Part shown: positions 29,604-40,400 of the stretch, piece by piece | Numbering within the stretch: the first letter of the stretch is position 1 | Layout of the letters: each line of letters opens with the position of its first letter | Source of the DNA: Histomonas meleagridis | Lineage: Eukaryota; Parabasalia; Tritrichomonadida; Dientamoebidae | Direction of reading: 5' to 3' | Length of the DNA stretch: 64,000 nucleotides | Assembly (NCBI GenBank): GCA_020186115.1 | Contig: WSYJ01000115.1 | Location: 62,001 to 126,000 of the forward strand | The notes under the pieces: generated by a model | What the model saw: the letters and a program-made list of their open reading frames with translations, nothing else | What the model was told of the DNA's origin: nothing | Databases searched by the model: none | Made by a program: the position numbers and the translations under genes

Positions 29604-31664
29604 TTAATATGCCGTTGTTATCACATCGCCAACAGACAAAACAGAATCTTCATCGGCATCAACACCGAACAAAACGCCGAATGGTGTTACTCCGTATCTA
29701 CTTCTTTCATCTGCTATTGTTTTCAGTGAGTCCACTTCTATATTTTCAGAGAATGGCTCGACGGAAGAAGTCATACACAGCACCCTCCATCTCCATCTTG
29801 TTATGAGCATATTTCCACATTTCATCGGCTGCTCAACGTCTCCTTCTTCTGTAAATGGTGGTTGGCCCGACAGCAATAAGCTTGCATAGAACCTATTATA
29901 GTTATATCCTTGTGGCAACAAAGATAAACTTTCTTTTGTTATTGCGGAAAACGCCATTTTCCCGAGGAACTTTTGTTCCAACTTGACAAGATATAAGTAC
30001 CGGCCAAGAGTTTGATACAAGAACATACTGACATCCTTGGAATAGACTTTTCCATATTTGGAGACTTCGGATGGAGGATTTTCATATTCATCAAACCCTT
30101 CAACAGGTACTTTCAAGATGTGATCGCGATAACGAAGACATAATTGGCCATCTTGAACTATAGCTATAAGTGTTGCAACAGATGGACATTGTGGTGCACC
30201 AATACTCGAACCTTCTTCCGAAAAAAGTTTCCATCTTCGATCATATTCGAATCCATAGTTATCAACTTTGCTACTTTTGACTTCATAGCCACCTGCTGCT
30301 ACAATTGGAAAGACAAACATTCTCTCAATAGTAAATGGAAGCTTAATGGGCTCGCTTTCGGGGTTAGGTCCACCATTAAGAAACATTCGTGAAATAAGTG
30401 AAAGGAATTTATCAGCATCTTCATTGGTGGAGGGGTACCCGAACGATACGCGTATCGTCGCAACCGGTCTATCGTTAACTACACATAACGATGAGACGCA
30501 CTTTTCGCCTTGAGTTTGACTGGACGAAAATTCAATGACTTCTTGATCGGTCCATCCAAGAGATGTGAAGGTGGCGCCAGGGTTACAATGACTTCCAATT
30601 CGAACAGAGACCTTGTTAACATCAAAAATGAACTGGATTTCTTGATGGTTAATGATTTTGCCATCGTTAGTTAGAAGATTGAAAGAATGAATGCTTGTGT
30701 TCTCTGATTTCTCAGGGTAAAATACAAAAAGTGGTTGACCATTAGAATGCTTCATGGATTCTGCAGCTTCTCTGAAGCGTTTTGATACACTGTATACATG
30801 TTCCGTTATTTGTGCTTCAGTACCAAAAGAATTACGAACACGAATGCCTTCAAGCGCAAGCAGAAGATCCGTGTATGCAATTGTGCCACTTTCAAACTTT
30901 TTCTCGAAATATGTCATGAGCTTGAATTTTCCATTTCTGGAACAACTATAAAGAAGATTACCGCCGGCTGGTGGAGGATCTTTTAGAAGGTCTAAGCGAT
31001 CTCTCCTTACGAGTAGAACACCTCCATGAGATCCAGCAAGTTTGAGTAATGACAACACAACAAAATCAGGCTTATACCGAGAAAGATCAGGCGCTAATGT
31101 AGAAGCCGCATCAAGAATAACAATGCCATTTGTTTTTTGATACTCGCTGATCCATTCAAGCTGATATGTTTTTCCATTAAAATTGGAATGCAATGGAAAT
31201 GCAAAAATATGGATATGAGAACCTTCTTCATTTGGAAGAGTATCTACACACTTTACTGTCATTCCTTTGTTTCTGAACATTTCTGCTAAACCAAGAATTG
31301 AATTATGATTATCAACTAAATATGAGAAAGATGATGTTGAGTCAACTTTTAAAAGACGTCCGAGAGTTTGGATTGAATCTGTAGTGTTATGTGTAAAAAC
31401 AACCATATATTCATCAGGAGTTGTATTAGCCAAAATGTAAATTGAAGATCGAAGTTGTTCAACTTCGTTTACTGAGCGAGAAACCTTTGCGCCTGAATGA
31501 GGATTTCTAACACAATCATTCATTAAAAATTTGTAACATTCTGTTTGTGATTGACAAATAGGCATAGATGCCGCAAAATCTAAGTACAGCCTTTGACTTA
31601 GTTGTGGGAATTCTGATTGAATTAAATTTTCTCTTGTTAGTTTTGATTGTTGTGTTGAGCTCAT
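29604..31664 (-). CDS. Molybdenum cofactor sulfurase-like fusion protein (aminotransferase V + MOSC)
   Basis: The 686-residue protein has a class V aminotransferase (NifS-like) domain at about 20-400, with LYLDFAASMP, DNHNSILGLAEMF, ILDAASTLAPDLSRY, and VLSLLKLAGSHGG containing the predicted PLP lysine (K208). IGSHCNPGA supplies a candidate persulfide cysteine (C360). The C-terminal part matches a MOSC N-terminal beta barrel (about 440-535, VAAGGYEVKSSKVDNYGFEYDRRWKLF) and a MOSC domain with NRFYASLLLSG and WRVLCMTS (cysteine). This is the layout of MOCOS/ABA3, which transfers sulfur to the molybdenum cofactor of xanthine dehydrogenase and aldehyde oxidase. Whether this organism makes that cofactor is unknown to me. 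Confidence 0.85.
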   Translation of the reverse strand: MSSTQQSKLTRENLIQSEFPQLSQRLYLDFAASMPICQSQTECYKFLMNDCVRNPHSGAKVSRSVNEVEQLRSSIYILANTTPDEYMVVFTHNTTDSIQTLGRLLKVDSTSSFSYLVDNHNSILGLAEMFRNKGMTVKCVDTLPNEEGSHIHIFAFPLHSNFNGKTYQLEWISEYQKTNGIVILDAASTLAPDLSRYKPDFVVLSLLKLAGSHGGVLLVRRDRLDLLKDPPPAGGNLLYSCSRNGKFKLMTYFEKKFESGTIAYTDLLLALEGIRVRNSFGTEAQITEHVYSVSKRFREAAESMKHSNGQPLFVFYPEKSENTSIHSFNLLTNDGKIINHQEIQFIFDVNKVSVRIGSHCNPGATFTSLGWTDQEVIEFSSSQTQGEKCVSSLCVVNDRPVATIRVSFGYPSTNEDADKFLSLISRMFLNGGPNPESEPIKLPFTIERMFVFPIVAAGGYEVKSSKVDNYGFEYDRRWKLFSEEGSSIGAPQCPSVATLIAIVQDGQLCLRYRDHILKVPVEGFDEYENPPSEVSKYGKVYSKDVSMFLYQTLGRYLYLVKLEQKFLGKMAFSAITKESLSLLPQGYNYNRFYASLLLSGQPPFTEEGDVEQPMKCGNMLITRWRWRVLCMTSSVEPFSENIEVDSLKTIADERSRYGVTPFGVLFGVDADEDSVLSVGDVITTAY

Positions 31665-31928
31665 TTAATGGTCTCTTTGCAATAAAGTATTTAAAACTTC
31701 CATTGTTTGCGTGGAACGTTTTGATTGTAAATCATTGAATATGTAAAAAAACATTTTTCATCATCAAGAAAAATAAATATAAATAGGAGATTTTAAATTT
31801 TTTCACAGAAAAATGGAAAGACCCTTTGCACTATAAGTAGTTTCGCTAATTATGTATTATGTTTAAAATAAGTCAATCAATCAAAGACTCGTTATCAAAA
31901 AAAACCAAAAAGTTTATTTATTTATGTG

Positions 31929-32357
31929 TTAAGCTATAGGACTTTGAGAACATTGAACAGAAAAAACAATGGATTCAACCTTTTGTTTGAAAGAATCTGA
32001 TGTTATTGGTGAAAAAGGGGTATAAAAAGGATTTGAAAGTTCACGAATAACTTCGTCATTTATTCCAGAAAAAGCTCTACGAACAGTGCTTTCAATTAAT
32101 TGAGATTGACTTGAACATACAAAGTAAAATCTATACTGTATCGTGTTTTTATACTCGGTGATATTGTATTGTTCTGTTTTATAAATGGTTCCATGAAATC
32201 CAACGTGATATTGATTTGAATTTGAAATTGCTGTAAAAATCAAATAATCAAATTCAACCTTAGATCCGCTTGATGTATTTAACTGATATGAAAATATGGG
32301 AGAACCATCAGGTGTTAAAATTGATACATAAAAAACGCACGAAGAATTTTCTGTCAT
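31929..32357 (-). CDS. TRAPPC2L-like TRAPP complex subunit (Sedlin fold)
   Basis: A 142-residue single-domain protein of the longin/Sedlin type: opening strand VFYVSILTPDGSPIF, the LIFTAISN helix, HVGFHGTIYKTEQYNITEYKNTIQYRFYFVC strands, and the terminal NPFYTPFSPITSDSFKQKVESIV helix, which matches the NPFYxPG..I.S..F motif of TRAPPC2L. TRAPP complexes activate Rab GTPases at the Golgi. Length equals the family norm. A TCATTAA initiator begins 8 nt before the ATG. Confidence 0.85.
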   Translation of the reverse strand: MTENSSCVFYVSILTPDGSPIFSYQLNTSSGSKVEFDYLIFTAISNSNQYHVGFHGTIYKTEQYNITEYKNTIQYRFYFVCSSQSQLIESTVRRAFSGINDEVIRELSNPFYTPFSPITSDSFKQKVESIVFSVQCSQSPIA

Positions 32358-32358
32358 G

Positions 32359-32365
32359 TTAATGA
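32359..32365 (-). promoter_or_regulatory. Initiator element of TRAPPC2L-like gene
   Basis: TCATTAA on the minus strand fits the trichomonad initiator TCA-Py-T/A; the A (position +1) would be 32363, giving a 5' leader of about 6 nt. Confidence 0.55.
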
Positions 32366-33030
32366 CATGTGATATAAAAAATTATACAGTTGAATATTCA
32401 TCTTGAAGCGTTCGCCCTTTCTTCAATTGTTTCAAGAACTTTAAAATGGGAATGGGGAAACATTGAATGTATTGATGATTTGAATGCTTTTTTGTTGAAA
32501 ATTAGTAATTTCAACATTTGCATTTCATAATTTCCATCTTACAAATTAAATTTCATGTTTTTAAATTTGTGTAAAATATTACAAAAAAAAATTTTTACTT
32601 TTGAAATATATTAAGGTTAATCATATTATATATATTATATGCTATTGGTTTTAAAATGAAAATCTGTCCTTTCGGAAAGCACTTTTAACGACCAAAGCGT
32701 TAAACCGATTTTGCCATTTTATAACCTATTCAAAATTGTTTCACACTAAAATTAAACTATTCAAAATTTTTTTTCACGTGAAAAAAAATTGAATACGATC
32801 AAACCACGCGGTGGTTTTACCAACAATTTCTTTATGGCCGAATGTTTTTTTATTTATTTTTTTTTAAATTGATGATATAAATATATTTTTATTAATTATT
32901 CTATGACGATATAAATGGTTTTATTTATCTAACTTGGATAATTTGATTTTTCATATTAATTTGGGCCTGATTTTTTGAATACTTTTTTGAATTTTTTTCG
33001 GTTAATTTCAATAAAGAAAATCCATTTGGA
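32366..33030. other. Divergent intergenic region
   Basis: AT-rich DNA. At about 32667-32715 there is a less AT-rich stretch with two near-copies of a CGTTAA/TTAACG word (TTTTAACGACCAAAGCGTTAAAC) that may be a Myb-type site. Nothing coding was seen. Confidence 0.35.
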
Positions 33031-34173
33031 ATGTACCCTTCAACACAGAGTTTTTCTCCTTCTCCGGCCTTCCTTCTTTCTCAGATGAGTGACCCAACAT
33101 CTGTGCTATCCAATTTATGCTCACCATTTCTCATAAATGATGTATCAATCGAATCATTTGGAGATAATATGGTATCTTCCTTATTAATACCAAACATGAA
33201 AAAATCAATATTAAACCATGAGCGCGAAGCACTACAAAGTATTCCAGAACTCATTAAGATAATTATAGATAACTTAGGAGAAGAAATGTTAGATCTCATA
33301 AAAACAGAAATTTTAGAAACAATTATAACAATATACTTAGAATCTTCTGAAAAAGAAGAATCATGGATATTAGATCTTTTTTGCGATTCAGTTTCTTCAA
33401 TCTCATCACGATTTCGTGATGATATTTTAGTTGAATCAATATATAAATATTACACATCCGATAATGTTAAATTACGAGTATTGGCAGCTACGATTATTTC
33501 TTTAGTACGAAGGAATTATCGTATTATAAATCAATTTCAAGCATTATCAAATGATACAAATCCAAAAATTCGTTTAACAATTATCAAATGTTTACCAAAT
33601 TGTACATTTAATGAACATATAACAGAGCCAATTCTTGAGTTAACAGCACATGATGAATCAGTTTTAGTTCGAAATGAAGCAGCAAAAATTTTTGGATATT
33701 TAACACCTCATATGACAAACACATATATAAATCTTTTATTAGATCCAAACACAACTGTTAGTGCGTTAACATGTTTTAAACAAATGGTAAATTTTTCAGA
33801 ATTTGGTCAATTTTATCCAGCATTTATTGAAGTGATTAAAATGTTTCCGGAAAATGCTGCTAAAGCTTTAATAGAAATTGCACCAATTGTTGATTCAAGT
33901 GAACATAGATTATTATATAAATGTGCAAAATTATTAAGAAATGTTCCGGAATTCGTTGAATCATTTTATCAATTCGCAAAATGCTTCGGTAATAGAAAAA
34001 GGTTTTTAAGGTTTTTTTGTGATAAGGAAAAAATGAATAATGAAATTAAGAAACTTTATGCACAACAATTAAAATTTTTTAGTGATGAATTCGAATTTGG
34101 CGAAAAACTTTTGCCTGCATATATGAACGATTCACTGGCGATAAACAAGATCGCGCCATCAATCGTTTTTTAG
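33031..34173 (+). CDS. HEAT-repeat protein (PP2A A-subunit-like)
   Basis: A 380-residue helical-repeat protein. Pairs of helices such as IPELIKIIIDNLGEEMLDLIKTEILETI, VKLRVLAATIISLVRR, PKIRLTIIKCLPNC, SVLVRNEAAKIFGYLTP and AAKALIEIAPIVDS match HEAT repeats of the PP2A scaffold/PP4 regulatory class. The N-terminus is short and polar. With about 8-9 repeats it is shorter than a full PP2A A subunit (15 repeats), so it may be a derived regulator. A PP2A carboxyl methyltransferase gene lies 0.9 kb downstream on the same strand. Confidence 0.7.
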   Translation: MYPSTQSFSPSPAFLLSQMSDPTSVLSNLCSPFLINDVSIESFGDNMVSSLLIPNMKKSILNHEREALQSIPELIKIIIDNLGEEMLDLIKTEILETIITIYLESSEKEESWILDLFCDSVSSISSRFRDDILVESIYKYYTSDNVKLRVLAATIISLVRRNYRIINQFQALSNDTNPKIRLTIIKCLPNCTFNEHITEPILELTAHDESVLVRNEAAKIFGYLTPHMTNTYINLLLDPNTTVSALTCFKQMVNFSEFGQFYPAFIEVIKMFPENAAKALIEIAPIVDSSEHRLLYKCAKLLRNVPEFVESFYQFAKCFGNRKRFLRFFCDKEKMNNEIKKLYAQQLKFFSDEFEFGEKLLPAYMNDSLAINKIAPSIVF

Positions 34174-35022
34174 ATTTACTTTTTTTTTAAATATCAACAA
34201 AACAAAAAATTGTTTTTAAATAAAATCTACTTTGTTTTTGGTGGCATAAAAAAATCATTTTTAAACATCTTGTAATTTGAAATCCATGGTTTAAATAGTG
34301 ACTGTTTGTAGAGTAGCTGAATCAGGAATACACATCACAAAAATGTTTGTTGCAATAACTTACAAATAAAATTAAATTTGTTATTTAATTAATTTTTATA
34401 AAAAATTAACATAAGAATTATAAGCTCAGATGCTTCTCGAAAAAGTCTACATGCATTAACTTTTTCATCATCAAAGTAATTCATGATTATTAGCACGTGA
34501 TGCTATATGCGATTCATCTAGCAAAACACGGAGAGTATCTGGAATGAAGTTAAGAACACAAAAATGTTTACAAATTGTTTTATCAATCATTACTAAATAT
34601 CCATTAATAAAAATTGTGTAAAATTTTTCTGCATAAAAGGTAAAGACTGAAAGTATGACATAGCTTTCGCATTTTGCATATTGTTCAATTGAAAGCGTTG
34701 TTGAATTAAAAAAAAATAGAATTGTCTGGATTTTGAATAAAATGCAAATTCATTTGGAACAGCATGACACGAAAGAACTTCCATCAAGCGACTGGATTTG
34801 AGAAATTATTTCAATGTGAAGAGATGGAATTATTTTGAATAAGATTTCAACATCACAATTTTGATACCAAAAAATTGTGAGAATATCTTCAACATAAATA
34901 TTACATTTCGCTGTAAGAATTCTCAATAAGCTATTATAAACTTGTTATCTAATGATGCTTGAGCAATTTTTGTTGTTTTACACAAAACGATCATTATCGG
35001 TTCAAATCAGGAAAACTGGGGA
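34174..35022. other. Intergenic region with decayed minus-strand coding DNA
   Basis: Minus-strand translation of about 34430-34800 gives protein-like fragments (SRLMEVLSCHAVPNEFAFYSKSRQFYF; FIPDTLRVLLDESHIAS) in shifting frames, suggesting a decayed gene of unknown family. The remainder is AT-rich. Confidence 0.35.
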
Positions 35023-35064
35023 TTGGATATATTCTCTGATACTTGCACTGTTGAAGATACTGCC

Positions 35065-35904
35065 ATGGAAGCAGCCAATGGAAAATGGAGTTCTACTCAA
35101 AGTTGGTATTATGACGATCCTTACATTTCAAATTTTGTTGATATAAAAATTATTAAACTTCCACATCAAAATTTAGGGTCATATTTTCGTACAAAAATTA
35201 TTTCAGATGGTGCTAAAAAATTTCATTCTATATATGGAACAAATTCACAAATTGTTGTATTAGGATGTGGATATGATACTTTATATTGGATACTTAGAGA
35301 TTTAAACATAACGTTCAAAAGTTGGTACGACATTGATAAAAATTCAGTAATTTTACATAAATCAACAGTGATTAAAAAGTCAGAAATATTCAATCCTTCA
35401 GAAGGTTATTACCTTATACCAATTGACTTTGAAGAAACGCCAAATTTCATCAGCCTTCTTCCAAACTATGAAAATCTCCCCACACTCTTCATTGATGAAT
35501 TTTCCATGATTTATATGAACCAACAAACCACCAATAGCATGCTCAAAACGATTGGATCAGATCCAAACAATTGTTTTATTAGTTACGGAATGACACTTTC
35601 TAATGACGAATTTGGTACATTGGTCAAAAAAACGTTTGAAGAAATGGGAATTCCTTTGAAGAGTTACGACGAAACTGAAACAGTCGAAAGCGCTGTGAAA
35701 AGGCTACTTTCGTTTGGCTTTGGATATGCACGAGCTATAGATTGCGAAAAGGGAATGAACAAAATTTTGACCGCAGAAGAAAAAAAAAGAATTTCTCGAC
35801 TGGAACTGTTTGATGATCCAAATCAAGTAATATATACGATGAGGCATTATTTGGTATCTGTTGCCGGGTGTAATGAATTTGTTAAAATGATTCCAATTGA
35901 ATAA
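35065..35904 (+). CDS. Leucine carboxyl methyltransferase (PP2A methyltransferase, LCMT1/PPM1-like)
   Basis: The protein matches LCMT1, which methylates the C-terminal Leu of the PP2A catalytic subunit using SAM. Visible motifs are YYDDPYISNFV near the N-terminus, SYFRTKIISDGAKKF (Arg binding SAM carboxylate), QIVVLGCGYDTLYWIL (motif I), SWYDIDK (acidic ribose binder) and LFIDEFSMIYM. Homology clearly begins upstream of the only ATG (35065): residues DTCTVEDTA before it also fit the family, but the frame there opens with TTG at 35023 and has a stop further up. So the annotated start loses about 10 conserved residues; a frameshift, sequencing indel or unrecognised intron near 34990-35060 is possible. 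Confidence 0.85.
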   Translation: MEAANGKWSSTQSWYYDDPYISNFVDIKIIKLPHQNLGSYFRTKIISDGAKKFHSIYGTNSQIVVLGCGYDTLYWILRDLNITFKSWYDIDKNSVILHKSTVIKKSEIFNPSEGYYLIPIDFEETPNFISLLPNYENLPTLFIDEFSMIYMNQQTTNSMLKTIGSDPNNCFISYGMTLSNDEFGTLVKKTFEEMGIPLKSYDETETVESAVKRLLSFGFGYARAIDCEKGMNKILTAEEKKRISRLELFDDPNQVIYTMRHYLVSVAGCNEFVKMIPIE

Positions 35905-36023
35905 TTGTTAATACTTATTAAAATTATATATATTTATATAATTAAAGTTTTTTGAGAAGATATAACAAATTTTTGCTCAAAATGAAGAAAAAATGTTTTG
36001 ATATATTAATAACATTTAAGAAC

Positions 36024-37271
36024 TTATTTATGTCGAACTAAACTTTTTGTTGTTCGAGTAATACGCGCTGTACTTCTAAATGGCCTTATGGATCTTGGCG
36101 TTTCTATAATTGCCGAATCGAAGCCATCCATTGATTGAAACTGGAGTCCTGTCGAATTTGTTACTCTTGAATTCATCAAAATTGAGTTTGGAGGAGGCCC
36201 AAGTAATCTTTGTGCTTCCTCTTCTGTTGTGGCACCTGTTACTTGTGGTATATCTCTTCCACAAGCTATACACTTCAATCGACCAACAGAAGTTTGATTT
36301 TCATTATTTAATGTTAACTCTTTTATTATATCATTAATTTCTTCTCTTGTAGCTGTTTGTTCTAAGTAATCTTTAAGCTCATCGAATTTACCATTTAATT
36401 CGCCTATTATAGATTGGAACTTTTCGAACATTTTTTCAACAAGTGATTTATCTGCTTTATTGGAAATTTCTGAATTATCTGAAATGATTTTGTCATGAAT
36501 AGCAAATAAATGAGCTTGTAAATTAGGTATAAGTTTATATATATAATCAACAACTTCACCAATATTTTCGAATTTATCGATCGGTGGAAGTCGTGGTGAA
36601 TCCCTCCAATCTGCAGAGATTGAAGGATATGGCTGATATGATGATAAATCAATATTTTGTGGTGATTCAACATTTTGAATTACTTCTGGTGGAGGCTTCT
36701 TTTGTTTCTTAAGTGCTCTAATACAATCACTAATATGTTTTAAAGTCTTTTTTACAGATGTAACTGAGGCATTTAGAACATTTGGAAGAGTTTCATCAAG
36801 ATTGGCAAACGTGTCATTGAAAAGAGATATGGATGAAGCAATAGCTTGTAAATGTGCTCGGGTGGAATTGAGTTTTGCCCCATTTTTATGAACTGTATCT
36901 TCAAGAAATTTGAGTTTATCATTAATGTCTTCTTTTTTATGGGAATTTGGAATTAAGTCCTTAATTGAATCAAAGCGTTCTTTGTTAGCCTTGTTAATCA
37001 TGTTGGCAGTATCAAGAAGCCGCCCTTCATATTTGCCTTCGAGATCTTTTATTTTTGAGTTAAGATTATTTTCAATTAAATCAATGCGTTTTTCAAGCTC
37101 AGATGTTTTATCTTGAATTTCTTTCATAATATTATTCTGTAATGACATGTCTTTAATTAGACGCTGTAAATCGAGAATCATTTTTTCATGTTGATCAAGT
37201 TTCTTTTCCATCTGCTTGAGTTCTTTCTCTAAATCACTTTCATCGATTTGAATCCTTAAATATGGAGTCAT
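36024..37271 (-). CDS. Coiled-coil protein with DUF4795-like region (QRICH2/C16orf96 type)
   Basis: The 415-residue protein starts with a coiled coil (residues 10-110: LEKELKQMEKKLDQHEKMILDLQRLI), has a middle helical part, and ends with TREEINDIIKELTLNNENQTSVGRLKCIACGRDIPQ. A C-x-x-C/S-G/D-R knuckle placed after long coiled coils is the signature of DUF4795 proteins such as QRICH2, which are linked to sperm flagella. The tail (360-415) is Ser/Thr/Arg-rich and disordered. The flagellar link is inference; the coiled-coil and CxxC features are plainly visible. Confidence 0.6.
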   Translation of the reverse strand: MTPYLRIQIDESDLEKELKQMEKKLDQHEKMILDLQRLIKDMSLQNNIMKEIQDKTSELEKRIDLIENNLNSKIKDLEGKYEGRLLDTANMINKANKERFDSIKDLIPNSHKKEDINDKLKFLEDTVHKNGAKLNSTRAHLQAIASSISLFNDTFANLDETLPNVLNASVTSVKKTLKHISDCIRALKKQKKPPPEVIQNVESPQNIDLSSYQPYPSISADWRDSPRLPPIDKFENIGEVVDYIYKLIPNLQAHLFAIHDKIISDNSEISNKADKSLVEKMFEKFQSIIGELNGKFDELKDYLEQTATREEINDIIKELTLNNENQTSVGRLKCIACGRDIPQVTGATTEEEAQRLLGPPPNSILMNSRVTNSTGLQFQSMDGFDSAIIETPRSIRPFRSTARITRTTKSLVRHK

Positions 37272-37380
37272 CTTAAATTAACGTATAAAATTTTGGGGCG
37301 CCTCGTTTTTTGTGTCAGATCTGACGACGCTGAAAATATTCTGAAGTTTATATCGGAAAATTGAGTGATTATAACGCCAT

Positions 37381-37387
37381 TCATTCA
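37381..37387 (+). promoter_or_regulatory. Initiator element of ankyrin gene
   Basis: TCATTCA lies 22 nt before the ATG at 37403 and fits the trichomonad initiator; +1 would be 37383. Confidence 0.45.
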
Positions 37388-37402
37388 ATATTCAGTCTTG
37401 GG

Positions 37403-40400
37403 ATGTCCAACAAGTTGACTAATATCCAAATCCTTAAATCACTCGAACAGATAATCTTTAACTTACATAAGGGAAATTTAGAATCTGCAGTAAATCAAAC
37501 AATGGATTTATATGATCCAAATTTTCAATGTTCATTTAATAATGTATTATGCAATTTTGTGATTTCTGCATTTATTGCTCAAAAGGGAGAGGAAGATAAA
37601 TATATAGATTATTTGCTTTCAATACAAGCAAAAGAAGGAGAAAATTCCATAATAAAGATTTTTTGTGAAAAGCTCGCTAATAGAAAAGAACAAGAGTCAC
37701 ATTATCTTCTTGAAAAAATGATTGTGAAAAATTTAGTTGATAAAGATATCGTGAAAAGCGTTGAATCTAGATATTTTGCACATTATATGGATGAAACTCA
37801 AATAGATTTTTTGAAAAATAGTTCAACATGTCATGAACCTATATTACAATTTAAAAAAGATTATGACGAACTTTCAAAGAATGATTGGGAACTTCATAAA
37901 AAATATGTTAAAGAAGGAGTTAATCCGAATGAAATTGCAAAAATAATTCGAAATGATGATGTTGAAAAACTTCAAGAAATATCAACACAAACAAATTTTG
38001 ATTTTGACCAAACAATCAGACCATCACTTTATGAAAAATGTTCATTTATTAACAATCGGAATGTTTCATTAATTGATTATGCAGCATTTTTTGGATCAAT
38101 TAAATGTTTTAAATATTTATTTATGAATGAAGCAAATATTAGAAATAAAAGTAAATATGCAGTTACAGGTGGAAATGAAGAAATTATTCATTTATGTGAA
38201 CAGAATAATTCATCATTTGATGGATCATTAGCAGCAGCAATTATATTTCATCAAAATGATATCTTTAAATATATTTATGAACAGAGATTAGATAATTTAA
38301 TAAATTATGAATTTGAAGGTAAGTACGATAATTATGATTATAATCAAATCAGATTTATTGTTTCTGGAAGCGATCAAATAAATATTAACGAATTAGGAGT
38401 TCTGTGTGAAGTTTATAATAATTATGAAATCTTTTCATTTTTGGAAAAAGAAGGAATGATAATTGATGATTACATTATAAATGAATCAGCAAGAAGTGGT
38501 AACTTATTCCTTTTTAAGTATTTTTTCGAAAATAATTTTCGGTCTAAATGTTCTTTGTTGTTTTCATCTACATCAGGAAATAATGAACTTGTTAAATATA
38601 TTTTAGAATCAGAAGAAATTGATATTAACATCAAAAATATTAAAATGCTTTATTTAAAATTTATATTAACAATTTGATATTTCAAAATAATATTTGGAAT
38701 TTATTTAAAATATTTGAAACAGCTCTTATGATTGCATCTGGAAAAGGTTACACAGAAACAGTTAAATTACTTCTCCAACAAAAAGGAATTGATGTTAATG
38801 CTAAAGATATATATTTGTTTTGTTTAGAATTTATTTTGATAATATGGAATTTAAAAAATATATATATGAATTATTGAAAATTTTTAAAGAAGCAATTAAT
38901 TATGCATCTGCAAATGGTTATCCAGAAATAGTCCAATTACTTCTTCAACAAGAAGGAATAGATATCAATGCAAAAGGTATTTGTTTATTATATAATATGT
39001 TATTATTGATGATTTGGTATTTCATAACAATATTTGGAAATTATTTTAATTATTTGAAACGCCGTTTATACTGGCATCTAAAAGCGGTAGTATGTCTCCT
39101 TCTCAATTTTTTGATTATCGTAGTGATTATGATAAAGATATTTATATATTTATATTAAAATTTATTTAAATAATTTAAGGTTTTATCTTTATATTAAAGA
39201 ATTATTTATTATATTTTTAATGGCACTTAAGCGTACATATAAAAAAGGTTATGTTGAAATTGCTAAATTACTTCTTGAACAAGGAGGAATTGATATCAAT
39301 GCTAAAAGCATTTATTCATTTTATTCAATATATATTTTAATTATTTGGTATTTCAAAATAATAATTGGAAATTATATTCAATATTTTATACAGCACTTAT
39401 GTATGCATCCTTCAATGGTAATGAAGATATAGTTAAATTACTTCTTGAACAAGAAGGAATTGATGTCAATGCTCAAAACATTAATATATTCTATTTAATA
39501 TTTATTTTATTAATTTTGGATTTCAACGTAATATTCAGAAATTATATTCAATATTTTGGACAGCACTTATGTATGCAGCGTTTATTGGTCATGAAGAAAT
39601 AGTTAAATTACTTCTTGAACATGAAGGAATTGATGTTAATATTATGAATATTTATATTATCATATTTATTATTCAAATTGACAATTTAAAATTTCAAAAT
39701 ATTATTTGGAAATTGTTTAAAATATTTCAAACAGCATTACTATTAGCAGTGGAATATGGTAGTCTTGAAATAAGTTCAATACTTTGTATGAACGAAGGTA
39801 TTGTTTTAAATGAAGAAGATGTTTATTCATTTTTTTCAGTAATTATTTCAATGTTTTGATATTTAAACAATATATTTGGATTTTGAACATAACATTTAAA
39901 AATACATTAATGCTTGCATCTGGAAAAGGATATGTTCAAATTGTACAATTAATTCTTAAACAAAATAATATTAATATAAATGCTCAAGATATTTATTTAT
40001 AATGTTTCATGTCCATTTTAAAAATATAATATTTAAAAATGTAATTTGGATTTTATTCAAATTGGTTCGAACTGCGCTTATTTGGGCAATAAGCAATAAA
40101 AACACTGAAATAGTTAAATTACTTCTTGAGCAAGAAGGAATTGATATCAATGAAAAAGATGCTTATACAAAATATTTTATATTTTTTTCAATGTTTTGAT
40201 ATTTCGATTTAATATTTGAACTTTTTTTAAATTATCCCAAACACCACTTATAATCGCAACTAAAAAAGGATTCACTGAAATTGTTAGAATCCTTCTTAAT
40301 CATAAAGGAATTGATGTTAATGAGAAAGATATTCATTAACTTTATTTGATATTAATTTTCCTCTTTTAAAGTTTCGAAGCAATATATAAAAATTATTTAA

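Noticed and set aside
38674-40199. Separate small genes for each ankyrin fragment
   Set aside because: They are consecutive pieces of one repeat array; their ends are set by stops in the spacers and most lack plausible starts.
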